Shown here in pieces: positions 24,095 through 31,730 of a stretch of 38,737 nucleotides of DNA. Within the stretch, counting starts at the first letter, position 1; the number at the start of each line of letters is the position of its first letter. The notes beneath the pieces are model-generated. The model searched no databases, was not told the DNA's origin, and saw only the letters and a list, made by a program, of their open reading frames with translations. The stretch is from Solirubrobacteraceae bacterium (GTDB lineage: Bacteria > Actinomycetota > Thermoleophilia > Solirubrobacterales > Solirubrobacteraceae): positions 1 through 38,737 of the forward strand of contig JALNWQ010000024.1 in the NCBI GenBank assembly GCA_023230855.1, given 5' to 3'. Both the position numbers and the translations under genes were made by a program.

Positions 24095-25855
24095 TCACGC
24101 CGGCAGCGCCCGGTCGACGATCGCGCGGGCGTCGACCGACGTCGGCAGCGTGCCGTACACGCGGCCTCCCTGGCCGGCCAGGCGCGACGCGCAGAACGCG
24201 TCGGCCACCGCCGGCGTCGAGTGGCGCACGAGCAGCGAGCCCTGCAGTCCGAGGGCCAGGTCCTCCACGACCCGACGGGCGAGGAACTGTCCTTCCGCCA
24301 GCCGCTCGTCGACCGACCGGCCGTCCTGCCCGATCCCGGCGAAGAGCCCGGCGGTCTGGTCGCGCACGTGGTCCAGGTGGGCGTCCAGCCGGGCGTCGGC
24401 GCCGCGGGCGGTCTCGCACTCGGCGACGAACGCAGGCAGCCCCTCGGGCTCCTTCGTCAGCGCGCGCAGCACGTCGAGCGCGGCGACGTTGCCCGAGCCC
24501 TCCCAGATCGACTGCAGCGGCGCGTCGCGGTAGAGCAGCGGCAGGCCGGAGTCCTCGACGTACCCGTTGCCACCCAGGCACTCCAGCGCCTCGGCGGCGT
24601 GGCCGGGGGCGCGCTTGCAGGTCCAGTACTTCATCACCGCGGTCGCGAACCGCCGGAACGGCGCGTCGGCCTCGTCGTAGGCCCGGGCGACGCGCAGCGT
24701 CGACGCGGTCGCCGCCTCGGACTCCAGCGCCAGGTCGGCCAGCACGTTGGTCATCGCCGGCTGGTCGACGAGCAACGCGCCGAACGCCCGGCGGTGGCGG
24801 GCGTGGTGGATCGCCTCGACGACGCCGCGGCGCAGCACCGTCGTCGATCCGATCGTGCAGTCCAGGCGGGTGTGGTTGACCATCCGCACGATCGCCTGCA
24901 CGCCCTTGCCGGGCCGGCCGACGAGCCGTCCGCGCGCACCACGGAACTCCACCTCCGACGACGGCAGCGATCGGGTACCGAGCTTGTCCTTCAACCGTTG
25001 GAACTCCATCCCGGGGCCGCGCTCGACGAGGAAGCACGACAGCCCGGCGCCGGGCCGGTCCGCTCCGGTGGCCGTCGGGTCACCGTCGACCGGGCCGGTG
25101 CCGTCGTCGAGCTGCGCGAGCACGAGGAACACGTCGCAGGGCGGGTAGGAGCAGAACCACTTGTGACCGTGGATCTCGTACTCACCATCACCGACGTCGA
25201 TCGCCCGGGTGATGTTGGCGCGCACGTCCGACCCGCCCTGCCGCTCGGTCATCGCCATCCCGGCCAGGGCGGCGCGTCCGGGGTCGGCGCCGTCGGCGAA
25301 CGCGGGACCGGGCGCCGCCTGCCCGTAGACGGTGCGGGTCAGGCGCGGCTCCCACTCGGCGGCGAGCTCGGGCGCGCCGTCGCGCAGCGCGGGCACCACC
25401 GCCGACGTCATCGACACCGGGCACATCACCCCGCCGTTGACGTGGCTCCACAGGCCGAAGAGCGCGGCGCGCACCACGTGCCGGCCGTGCTCCTCGCCGG
25501 GGTCGGGCGCCTGCCACGGCAGCGCGTGCAGGCTGCGCTCGATCGCGCCGCCGAGCAGGTGGTGCCACGACGGGTCGAGCTCGACGGTGTCGGTGCGGTT
25601 GCCCCAGCGGTCGTGCAGGGTCAGGCGCGGCTCGTGGGCCTCGGCCCGTCGCCCGTGCTCGCGCGCCTCGGCACTCCCGGCGGCCGCGCCGGTCTCGCGT
25701 GCGCGCTCGACGCCCCATCCGCCGCCCTCGCGGACGAGCGCCTCCTGCAGCGCCAGGTCGCTGCCGTAGTGGTCGAACGGCTCCAGCGCCGGTGCCTGGT
25801 TGAGCACCGTGCGGGCCGGGTCGATCGTCGTGGCGGGGTTCTCGATGGTGGACAT
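24095..25855 (-). CDS. AidB-like acyl-CoA dehydrogenase family protein
   Basis: The 586-residue protein starts at ATG 25855 (MSTIENPATT); the open frame above runs through the promoter. It has AidB-type acyl-CoA dehydrogenase features: an N-terminal LNQAPALEPFDHYGSDLALQEAL, MTERQGGSDVRANIT and EIHGHKWFCSYPPCD for FAD binding, and LGGNGYVEDSGLPLLYRDAPLQSIWEGSGNVAALDVLRAL. E. coli AidB (541 residues) protects DNA during alkylation; many actinobacterial homologues are probably real acyl-CoA dehydrogenases, and the operon with a crotonase and TetR supports that. First gene of the operon, controlled by the dual-operator promoter. Confidence 0.9.
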   Translation of the reverse strand: MSTIENPATTIDPARTVLNQAPALEPFDHYGSDLALQEALVREGGGWGVERARETGAAAGSAEAREHGRRAEAHEPRLTLHDRWGNRTDTVELDPSWHHLLGGAIERSLHALPWQAPDPGEEHGRHVVRAALFGLWSHVNGGVMCPVSMTSAVVPALRDGAPELAAEWEPRLTRTVYGQAAPGPAFADGADPGRAALAGMAMTERQGGSDVRANITRAIDVGDGEYEIHGHKWFCSYPPCDVFLVLAQLDDGTGPVDGDPTATGADRPGAGLSCFLVERGPGMEFQRLKDKLGTRSLPSSEVEFRGARGRLVGRPGKGVQAIVRMVNHTRLDCTIGSTTVLRRGVVEAIHHARHRRAFGALLVDQPAMTNVLADLALESEAATASTLRVARAYDEADAPFRRFATAVMKYWTCKRAPGHAAEALECLGGNGYVEDSGLPLLYRDAPLQSIWEGSGNVAALDVLRALTKEPEGLPAFVAECETARGADARLDAHLDHVRDQTAGLFAGIGQDGRSVDERLAEGQFLARRVVEDLALGLQGSLLVRHSTPAVADAFCASRLAGQGGRVYGTLPTSVDARAIVDRALPA

Positions 25856-25892
25856 GGGGGCCTCGGGAGGTGGACGGGGCGGGGCGCGCGCG

Positions 25893-25908
25893 GTGAAACC
25901 GGTTTCAC
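25893..25908 (-). promoter_or_regulatory. Operator 1: perfect 16-bp palindrome
   Basis: GTGAAACCGGTTTCAC is its own reverse complement and lies just past the -10, over the expected transcription start of the acyl-CoA dehydrogenase operon. Size and symmetry suit a TetR dimer. Confidence 0.75.
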
Positions 25909-25910
25909 AC

Positions 25911-25939
25911 AGCATGGTGAATCCGGCTTCACGGGTCAA
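25911..25939 (-). promoter_or_regulatory. Promoter of the acyl-CoA dehydrogenase operon
   Basis: On the minus strand, -35 TTGACC (25939-25934), a 17-base spacer and -10 CATGCT (25916-25911) form a regular sigma-70-type promoter. The spacer is filled by operator 2. Transcription should begin near 25904, giving a leader of about 50 bases. Confidence 0.65.
25917..25932 (-). promoter_or_regulatory. Operator 2: 16-bp palindrome with one mismatch
   Basis: GTGAATCCGGCTTCAC (plus strand) has the same plan as operator 1, GTGAA-N-CCGG-N-TTCAC, with one mismatched pair. Its centre is 24 bp from that of operator 1. It fills the -35/-10 spacer. Confidence 0.7.
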
Positions 25940-26268
25940 GGGGTGGTCGATTCGGGGTTGGTTGTCGCCGGACGTTCAACGAGTCATGGGCCGAGTCATC
26001 TGCAGGCGAGCCTCGAAGATCCGGCCAATGCGTGGTCGTACATGCCCTTCACCGTGTCCATCGCCCGTCGCGGCACTCGCCCGTGGCCCCGGCCGCGACA
26101 GGCGCTCCGCTCCGGGGCGTCGCCGGCCCTTGGCGACTCAACGGGACCATTCGAGGGGGCTAACGGCGATCGGGCTTCGGTCGGTGGACGGATGTCGTCG
26201 TCGTACGGCGTACTCGTTGACAGGGCGTCGGCGCATGGGCATGGTGCTCGTGATCGAGAGATCAGCGG
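25940..26268. other. 329-base intergenic region between divergent genes
   Basis: No gene is credible here. It holds the far upstream part of the minus-strand operon promoter, a 7-bp direct repeat GAGTCAT (25981-25987 and 25993-25999), and on the plus strand a promoter-like TTGACA/CATGGT pair near its right end. It looks somewhat less GC-rich than its neighbours. Confidence 0.5.
26217..26245 (+). promoter_or_regulatory. Promoter candidate for the PASTA lipoprotein
   Basis: A perfect -35 TTGACA (26217-26222) is followed by 17 bases and CATGGT (26240-26245). Transcription would start near 26252, about 100 bases before ATG 26353. Confidence 0.55.
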
Positions 26269-26352
26269 GTGAGTCTGATGATCGAGCGGGGGAGTCGTGC
26301 GCTCAGGGGCCGCTCAATGTCAGAATCGCGACGAGGCGTTAGGACGACGTTC

Positions 26353-27015
26353 ATGCAGCGCTCGGTGTCTTGGCTTGTCGTCCTGTTCCTGTCGGCGCCC
26401 GTTCTCGGTTGCTCGTCTGGTTCGTCCGGCACAACGACGGGGCCGCCCAAACGTGTCGAGGTCGAATCGTTGCGTTGGGGGCTCATGGCGGTCGGCGATG
26501 ACGGCCGTTCGCTGGAGCTGTACGTCGTCGCCGCCAAATGCCCTGATGCTGAGCGGCCGAGTGTTAGCGCGCGCGAGACCGAGCGGTCGATCGAGATCCG
26601 CGTGACGCAGCGCTTGACAACCACCGATGGTATTCGGTGCGCAGCAGCTATCGACGGACGTCGCGCGATCGCGCTCGACGGCCCTGTCGACGGGCGCCGT
26701 GTGACAGGGCCAATGGAGTCCCAGCCGTTCTTCAACCAGGCCAGACGGTGGTCCGGCGGAAGGCGTACGTTCCCGGTTCCACGCCTCGAAGGCCTGTCGA
26801 TCGCGGATGGGCGCCGCGTCGCGTGCGCATGGGGGATGCGTCTCGTCGTTGATGGAACGCCGCGCCGAGGATCGAGGATCGTTGATCAGACACCACGTGC
26901 GGGTCGTCGGATCGACATCACGCCCGAGCGACTCGGTCACGGCCCGTGTTCTGGCAACGTGCCGTCCAAGGCATCTGCGATCCACGTACGGGCGTGGGCG
27001 GGCCCGTCGACGTAG
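26353..27015 (+). CDS. Lipoprotein with a C-terminal PASTA-like domain
   Basis: ATG 26353 gives 220 residues with a signal peptide MQRSVSWLVVLFLSAPVLGCSSG and a lipobox VLGC; the frame is open to 26269, but that part is not signal-like. The middle (LELYVVAAKCP, SIEIRVTQRL, AIALDGPVDGRRVTG) follows a pattern seen in many Gram-positive exported proteins, with two Cys. Residues about 140-190 (FPVPRLEGLSIADGRRVACAWGM and IVDQTPRAGRRI) match a PASTA repeat, which binds muropeptides or beta-lactams in kinases and PBPs. A cell-surface peptidoglycan-sensing or structural role is inferred. The gene is less GC-rich than its neighbours. Confidence 0.72.
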   Translation: MQRSVSWLVVLFLSAPVLGCSSGSSGTTTGPPKRVEVESLRWGLMAVGDDGRSLELYVVAAKCPDAERPSVSARETERSIEIRVTQRLTTTDGIRCAAAIDGRRAIALDGPVDGRRVTGPMESQPFFNQARRWSGGRRTFPVPRLEGLSIADGRRVACAWGMRLVVDGTPRRGSRIVDQTPRAGRRIDITPERLGHGPCSGNVPSKASAIHVRAWAGPST

Positions 27016-27099
27016 GTCTAACGGTTCGCCTCCGGAAGCCTCGACGGAAGTCGCGGCATGGAACGGGCCGTGGACGTGCGCGATCCGTGACGCCTCCAC

Positions 27100-27119
27100 G
27101 GCTCGGGCCGTCCCGAGCC
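27100..27119 (+). terminator. Perfect 8-bp hairpin
   Basis: GGCTCGGG, CCGT loop, CCCGAGCC (27100-27119) lies 85 bases past the lipoprotein stop and 37 before the next start. It is a compact terminator candidate without a T-run. Confidence 0.55.
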
Positions 27120-27144
27120 TGTCGACCAGGACGGGCCCCCGTGG

Positions 27145-27150
27145 TTCAAT
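27145..27150 (+). promoter_or_regulatory. Candidate -10 box for enoyl-CoA hydratase
   Basis: TTCAAT is six bases before ATG 27157. The same hexamer precedes the SDR gene at 30385 by seven bases. Confidence 0.35.
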
Positions 27151-27156
27151 CGCCTC

Positions 27157-27960
27157 ATGTCGGTCGAAGGCCCCGCCCCCGTCGAACCGGACGCCGTCAC
27201 CGTCATCCGCGACGGCGCGGTCATGACGGTCACGCTCCACCGTCCCCAGGCCCGCAACGCGGTCGACGGGCCGACCGCCGGGGCGCTCGCCGACGCGTTC
27301 CGGGCGTTCGACGCCGATCCCGACGCGTCGGTGGCGATCCTCCAGGGCGGGGGTGGGACGTTCTGCGCGGGCGCCGATCTCAAGGGGATCGGGACGGAGC
27401 GGTCCAACCGGCTGGACGAGGACCCGGATGCGGACGGGCCGATGGGGCCGTCGCGGATGCGGTTGTCCAAGCCGGTGATCGCCGCGATCGAGGGGCATGC
27501 GGTCGCCGGGGGCCTGGAGCTGGCGCTGTGGTGCGACCTGCGGGTGGCGGCACAGGACGCGATCCTCGGCGTGTTCTGCCGCCGGTGGGGCGTGCCGCTG
27601 ATCGACGGCGGCACCGTGCGGCTGCCGCGCCTGATCGGTGAGTCGCGGGCGATGGACCTCATCCTCACCGGCCGCCCGGTCGACGCCGCCGAGGCGCTGC
27701 AGATCGGCCTGGTCAACCGCGTCGTGCCGTCCGGGACTGCGCTCGACGCTGCGCGGGAGCTGGCCGCCCAGATCGCCGCGTTCCCCCAGGCGTGCCTGCG
27801 CAGCGATCGGCTGTCGATGCTCGAGCAGGCCGGGTGGGACGAGCACGACGCGCTCCCCAACGAGTTCGCCCACGGGATGCGGACGATCGCCAGCGGCGAG
27901 ACCCTGTCCGGCGCGCGCCGGTTCGCGGGCGGGGCGGGGCGCGGCGGGACGTTCGAGTGA
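27157..27960 (+). CDS. Enoyl-CoA hydratase/isomerase (crotonase family)
   Basis: The 267-residue protein has the complete crotonase pattern: VTVIRDGAVMTVTLHRPQARNAV, VAILQGGGGTFCAGADLKGIG for the first oxyanion-hole element, and KPVIAAIEGHAVAGGLELALWCDLRVA for the second. GVFCRRWGVPLIDGGTVRLPRLIG is typical of the subgroup often annotated crotonase/enoyl-CoA hydratase. It should hydrate 2-enoyl-CoA or isomerise a related acyl-CoA. It overlaps the next gene by four bases. Confidence 0.9.
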   Translation: MSVEGPAPVEPDAVTVIRDGAVMTVTLHRPQARNAVDGPTAGALADAFRAFDADPDASVAILQGGGGTFCAGADLKGIGTERSNRLDEDPDADGPMGPSRMRLSKPVIAAIEGHAVAGGLELALWCDLRVAAQDAILGVFCRRWGVPLIDGGTVRLPRLIGESRAMDLILTGRPVDAAEALQIGLVNRVVPSGTALDAARELAAQIAAFPQACLRSDRLSMLEQAGWDEHDALPNEFAHGMRTIASGETLSGARRFAGGAGRGGTFE

Positions 27961-28385
27961 CCACCGAGCACACCGTCCGGTGGCGGGTTCCAACGAGGGT
28001 CGCGGTTGCCGCGGTCCTGGCCACCGTGGTGATCCTGCCGGCGGTCTTGGTCACGGTCCTGCGGGACTGGCGCCTCGAGGCCGCGGAGTGGGGGCTGTGG
28101 GCGGTCCTGGCGCTGACGCTCGGCGTCGCACTTGCGGCAGGGCCCGCCGCCGCGGTGGGCGTCGCGCGGCGGCGAGGCCGATCGTTGGGACGGGGAACGC
28201 TCCGGGCCATCGTGATCGTCGCGGTGGCGCTCGGGGTGGCCGGGACGACGCCGGTCCTCGTCGACGTCGACGACGGGTGCAACACCGGCAGCGATCTCGT
28301 GCCGCTCGTCGTCGCGCCCTGGGCGGGCGACGGCGATGCCGTCGGCTACGGCGGATCCCGGACGCTGAGGCAGTGTCTTCCGTGA
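27957..28385 (+). CDS. Small three-helix membrane protein, unknown function
   Basis: GTG 27957, in the GTGA that ends the hydratase gene, opens a 142-residue protein. Three hydrophobic segments are visible: VAVAAVLATVVILPAVLVTVL (about 14-34), WGLWAVLALTLGVALAAGPAAAVGVA (about 44-69) and IVIVAVALGVAGTTPVLV (about 80-97). A soluble tail follows with Cys in DDGCNTG and a final RQCLP, possibly a disulfide pair on the outside. I do not recognise the family. Coupling to the hydratase may be chance. Confidence 0.6.
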   Translation: MTTEHTVRWRVPTRVAVAAVLATVVILPAVLVTVLRDWRLEAAEWGLWAVLALTLGVALAAGPAAAVGVARRRGRSLGRGTLRAIVIVAVALGVAGTTPVLVDVDDGCNTGSDLVPLVVAPWAGDGDAVGYGGSRTLRQCLP

Positions 28386-28604
28386 CCCGCCGTGCCGGTC
28401 AGCGGACCTCGATCGGCAGCGCACGGAGCGCTCGTGTCAGGTCGGACGGTGCGACCCCGGTGCGGTGAGGATCCGCATCGGGGGCCCGGGTGCGTCCGCC
28501 GGCCCATGCCTCCCCGCGTTGGACCACGAGCCAGGCGGCGCCCCGGCGCTGCGCGACCGCGCCGCCGGGAACCCGATCGGGCGGTGTGGTCATGTAGGGG
28601 GTAA

Positions 28605-29229
28605 ATGCCCGATCCGTCCGATGCCCAACTGTGGCGCCGCGCCGTCGACGGTGATGCCGACGGGTTCGGAGAGCTCTACGCGCGCCACGACCGGGCGGTG
28701 CTGTCGTTCTGTCTGTGGCGGACCGGAGACCCGGCGCTCGTCGAGGACCTCACGTCGACGGTGTTCCTGGAGGCTTGGCGGCGTCGATCCGCCATGCCGC
28801 TGCGGACGGAGAGCGCACGCCCACTGCTCCTCGGGATCGCGACGAACGTGGTGCGGCACGAGCGCCGTTCCCGCCGACGCCACCGTGCCGCGCTCGACCG
28901 GTTGGGCCGGACGACCGAGGTCCGTCCCGGTCACGACGACGCGACGGTGGACCGCCTCGTCGCTGGACCGCCTCGTCGCGATCGAGCGCCTGGGCGAGAT
29001 CTCCGACGCCCTGGCCGCGCTGCCGCGACGCGAGCAAGACGTCCTGGCGCTCGTCGCGCTCGCCGACCTGTCGTACGAGGAGGTCGCGGTGGCCCTCGGT
29101 CTGCCGATCGGCACCGTGCGCTCTCGCCTGGCTCGAGCGCGGGCACGCCTGACGGGTCCGTCGTCCCGAGGGCCCGGGCCGGCTGTGGCACGACCGACGA
29201 CCCCGATTCCCAAGGAGGGTGACCGATGA
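28605..29229 (+). pseudogene. ECF sigma factor gene interrupted by a 16-bp tandem duplication
   Basis: The first frame encodes region 2 (WRRAVDGDADGFGELYARHDRAVLSFCLWRTGDPALVEDLTSTVFLEAWRRR) and part of the linker to DDATVDRLVA. Region 4 (ERLGEISDALAALPRREQDVLALVALADLSYEEVAVALGLPIGTVRSRLARARARL) is in a different frame. The switch falls in an exact 16-base tandem repeat at 28948-28979. Deleting one copy gives a continuous 202-residue or so ECF sigma-70 factor ending at 29229, overlapping the next start by four bases. As written, the product lacks promoter -35 recognition. A good ribosome site (TAGGGGG) precedes ATG 28605. This may be a real mutation, a reversible switch or a sequencing/assembly error. 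Confidence 0.88.
28948..28979 (+). repeat. Exact 16-bp tandem duplication in the sigma gene
   Basis: TGGACCGCCTCGTCGC occurs twice in a row (28948-28963 and 28964-28979). Sixteen bases shift the frame by one, separating sigma regions 2 and 4. Confidence 0.95.
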
Positions 29230-30197
29230 GCCCGTCCCCCGATCTGACCCCGCTGCTGCCCGACGACGCGCAGCGGACCGTCCGTCGCGACGCGTTGGTC
29301 GCGGAACTGCGCCGGACGCCGTCGGCACCCGGACGGCAGGTGGCATCGACCCGCCGGCAGCTCGTTCGCGGGGGGCTCGTCGCCGCCGGGGCGGTGGGGC
29401 TCGGACTCGTCGGCACGACGGTCACGGGGACCATCGGCGGAGGCTCGGTCGATCTCGTCGACTCGGCCCGCGCAGCGGTCGCGCCGGCCCGGGGCACCAT
29501 CCTGCATGTCCTCGTGCGGTACGAGCACGGGCCGTACACGACGATGGGCCGCATCTCCGACGGCCCGGACGGTCCGGTTCGCGGGACGATGACCGGCGAC
29601 GTCGAGCGGTGGAGCACCGATGCGCCGTTGCGACTCCGCGAGGTGTGGTTCCTGGACCCGCCCGGCGACGGGCCGCAGCCGACGATCACCACCGCGTACG
29701 CCGACGGTGTGCTCCGCGAGCGGCAGTCCTGGCGGAGTCGTGATGCGGGAAGGCGCCGCCTGACGGGGAGTGAGCGGCGGCGCTACGAGCGGCTCGCGCG
29801 AGGTCGCACCGCGGGGTTGAGTGGCGTCGGCGCATCCACCGACCCGGTAGCCGTCATCCGGGTGCTGCTGGATCGCGGCCGGCTCCGGGAGGACGGTCGG
29901 GCGACCGTCCACGGCCGCGACGCCCAGCGGCTCGTCGGCCGTGAGCCCGGGTACGTCGACGGTGGCGGAACATGGTCGCCACCGGTCGACTTCGAGGTCC
30001 TGGTCGACGCCGAGACCCACGCGCCCGTCCGGGTCACCACGACCCAGGTGCTGGCCGCCCGGCCCGACGATCCCGAGCCGGCGGCGCGACGCGAGCGCCG
30101 GATCGTGAACCGGTGGACCTTCGAGCGATTCGAGCGGCTGCCGATGAACGACGACACGGCCCGCCTGCTGACCCTCGACGGGGCAGACGGCCGGTGA
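29226..30197 (+). CDS. Membrane-anchored sigma-factor partner protein
   Basis: The 323-residue protein starts in the ATGA that ends the sigma gene. It has a short cytoplasmic N-terminus (about 1-48), a Tat-like TRRQLVRGG lead into one membrane helix (about 49-70) and a large outer domain. The outer domain (ILHVLVRYEHG, LREVWFLDPPG, VDFEVLVDAETHAPVRVTTTQVL, NRWTFERFERLP) resembles the MucB/RseB- or CU044_5270-like proteins often paired with actinobacterial ECF sigma factors. It may sense an envelope signal and hold the sigma factor. No classical zinc anti-sigma HxxxCxxC motif is seen, so direct anti-sigma action is uncertain. Confidence 0.68.
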   Translation: MSPSPDLTPLLPDDAQRTVRRDALVAELRRTPSAPGRQVASTRRQLVRGGLVAAGAVGLGLVGTTVTGTIGGGSVDLVDSARAAVAPARGTILHVLVRYEHGPYTTMGRISDGPDGPVRGTMTGDVERWSTDAPLRLREVWFLDPPGDGPQPTITTAYADGVLRERQSWRSRDAGRRRLTGSERRRYERLARGRTAGLSGVGASTDPVAVIRVLLDRGRLREDGRATVHGRDAQRLVGREPGYVDGGGTWSPPVDFEVLVDAETHAPVRVTTTQVLAARPDDPEPAARRERRIVNRWTFERFERLPMNDDTARLLTLDGADGR

Positions 30198-30337
30198 CGG
30201 TAGCGTGATCGTGATCCGGCTCGGTCCGGTGGCCGGGAGGGGCGTCGCCGGAGGCCCCGCCGGCGGTAGGCGCGCCGGGGCGAGGACCGCGTGCCGCCGG
30301 CCACCGTACGGGCGCCCCTGGCACCGCCGACCGATAC

Positions 30338-30351
30338 CTACCCATCAGTAG
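30338..30351 (+). promoter_or_regulatory. Possible TetR-type operator before the SDR gene
   Basis: CTACCCATCAGTAG has 4-bp perfect arms (CTAC and GTAG) around six bases and lies just upstream of the -10 box. The pattern TAC-N6-GTA is seen in some actinobacterial TetR sites; no regulator gene is adjacent. Confidence 0.3.
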
Positions 30352-30371
30352 CTTTTCGCCCTTCGCTCTGC

Positions 30372-30377
30372 TTCAAT
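30372..30377 (+). promoter_or_regulatory. Candidate -10 box for the SDR gene
   Basis: TTCAAT lies seven bases before ATG 30385, leaderless spacing. Confidence 0.4.
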
Positions 30378-30384
30378 CCCCGCC

Positions 30385-31212
30385 ATGGCCAAGGGAACCA
30401 CCGTCGTCGGCAGGACCGCCGTCATCACCGGAGCGGGATCGGGGATCGGGCGGGCGCTCGCGCTGCGGCTCGCGCGGGCCGGGTCGCCGGTCGCGCTGGT
30501 GGACCGCGACGAGGAGGGGCTGGAGACGACCGTCGAGCAGATCGACGGCCCGGTGCTGCATCGCGTCGTCGACGTGAGCGACCGACAGGCCCAGCACGCG
30601 TTCGCCGCCGACGTCGACGCGTGGGCGCCGCAGCCGATCGGCGTCGTCGTCAACAACGCCGGGGTCACCGTCTCGCAGCCGGTGGCCGGCTCGGCGATCG
30701 AGGACGACGAGTGGGTGATGAACGTCAACTACTGGGGCGTCGTCCACGGCACCCAGGCGTTCCTGCCGATCCTCAAGCGCCAGGACGCCGGCGCGATCGT
30801 CAACGTCTCCAGTGTCTTCGGCCTGTTCGCGTGGCCGACGCAGAGCGCCTACTGCGCGTCGAAGTTCGCGGTGCGCGGGTTCACCGAGGCGCTGCGCCAC
30901 GAGTTGCGCGGCACCGGGGTCCGGGCGATCGCCGTGCATCCCGGCGGGATCGACACGAACATCGTCCGCAACGCCCGCTTCCACGCCGACGACCGCGGCA
31001 GCACCGACCGATCGGTGCTCGAGCAGGAGTTCTCCAAGGTCGCGCGCACGTCGCCCGAGAAGGCCGCCGCGACGATCCAGCGCGGCGTCGAGCGCGGCGA
31101 GTCCCGGATCCTCGTCGGCGCCGACGCGCACCTCGTCGCCAACCTCGTCCGGATCGCCCCCGTGCGCTACTTCAGCGTCATCAAGGCGCTGGAGCCGTTG
31201 GTGCGGCGGTAG
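30385..31212 (+). CDS. Short-chain dehydrogenase/reductase
   Basis: The 275-residue classical SDR shows TGAGSGIG (15-22) for NAD(P) binding, an acidic Asp40 after strand 2 favouring NAD+, NNAG (90-93), Ser142, Tyr156 and Lys160 (SAYCASK). The C-terminal FSKVARTSPEKAAATIQRGVERGESRILVGADAHLV is typical of the group acting on acyl or lipophilic alcohols (cf. acetoacetyl or fatty-alcohol SDRs). The substrate is not predictable. It is monocistronic, convergent with a small membrane-protein gene 12 bases away. Confidence 0.9.
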   Translation: MAKGTTVVGRTAVITGAGSGIGRALALRLARAGSPVALVDRDEEGLETTVEQIDGPVLHRVVDVSDRQAQHAFAADVDAWAPQPIGVVVNNAGVTVSQPVAGSAIEDDEWVMNVNYWGVVHGTQAFLPILKRQDAGAIVNVSSVFGLFAWPTQSAYCASKFAVRGFTEALRHELRGTGVRAIAVHPGGIDTNIVRNARFHADDRGSTDRSVLEQEFSKVARTSPEKAAATIQRGVERGESRILVGADAHLVANLVRIAPVRYFSVIKALEPLVRR

Positions 31213-31224
31213 GCCGGCGCGACC

Positions 31225-31614
31225 TCAGCGCCCCGCCCGTCGCAGCACGACCGCGGTCACGGTGTCCATGACCGCCAGGCCGTAGAGCATCGCGGCGGTG
31301 CCCCGGACGGCGCCGGGCCTACGGGCCCGGTCGGCGACGCCGTCGACGTAGCCGGCCTGCATGACGCTCAGCGCGGCACGGCCGACCATCCACGGCCACT
31401 TCGGGCGGCTGCCGACGAGGCCCGGCACGAGGATGAGGTCGGCCAGGCCGACGGCGCGGACGGAGCGATCCTGCCCGTCCAGGCCGACCCGGTCCGTGTA
31501 CGCGCGCGGCGCGGCGAGCAGCGCGACGCCGGCGACGAGCGTGATCCCCGCCACGATCTTGGGGGTGCGCTCGGCCTGGGCGAGCATCGCGGACTCGGCG
31601 GTGCGGTGGGACAT
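31225..31614 (-). CDS. Small membrane protein, unknown function
   Basis: ATG 31614 (129 residues) is chosen because GAGGAGAG lies a few bases upstream; the frame is open to 31650. Hydrophobic segments at about 19-36 (KIVAGITLVAGVALLAAP), 54-68 (VRAVGLADLILVPGL) and 105-120 (TAAMLYGLAVMDTVTAVVL) suggest three or four membrane helices. The overall plan recalls small DoxX/DUF4267-like proteins, but I cannot name a family. It is divergent from alanine dehydrogenase. Confidence 0.62.
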   Translation of the reverse strand: MSHRTAESAMLAQAERTPKIVAGITLVAGVALLAAPRAYTDRVGLDGQDRSVRAVGLADLILVPGLVGSRPKWPWMVGRAALSVMQAGYVDGVADRARRPGAVRGTAAMLYGLAVMDTVTAVVLRRAGR

Positions 31615-31718
31615 CGATCTCTCCTCGGACGTGGGGTGCTCCGCGGGCACCGTATGCGCTCCGTGGGGCCGACGGGGGACGAACGAGGGGCACGGCGCTC
31701 GGATCGACGTCGCCGCGT

Positions 31719-31724
31719 CATGAT
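31719..31724 (+). promoter_or_regulatory. Candidate -10 box for alanine dehydrogenase
   Basis: CATGAT is six bases before ATG 31731. Confidence 0.35.
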
Positions 31725-31730
31725 CCCCCG

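Noticed and set aside
26001..26105. A short minus-strand frame ending MDTVKGMYDHALAGSSRLACR
   Set aside because: Only a few dozen residues, no start signal and no family recognised. It might be a gene remnant, but this cannot be supported.
28399..28593. A 64-residue minus-strand frame between the membrane protein and the sigma gene
   Set aside because: It starts close to the sigma gene's ribosome site, has no clear ribosome site of its own and shows no recognisable motif. A real small protein cannot be excluded.
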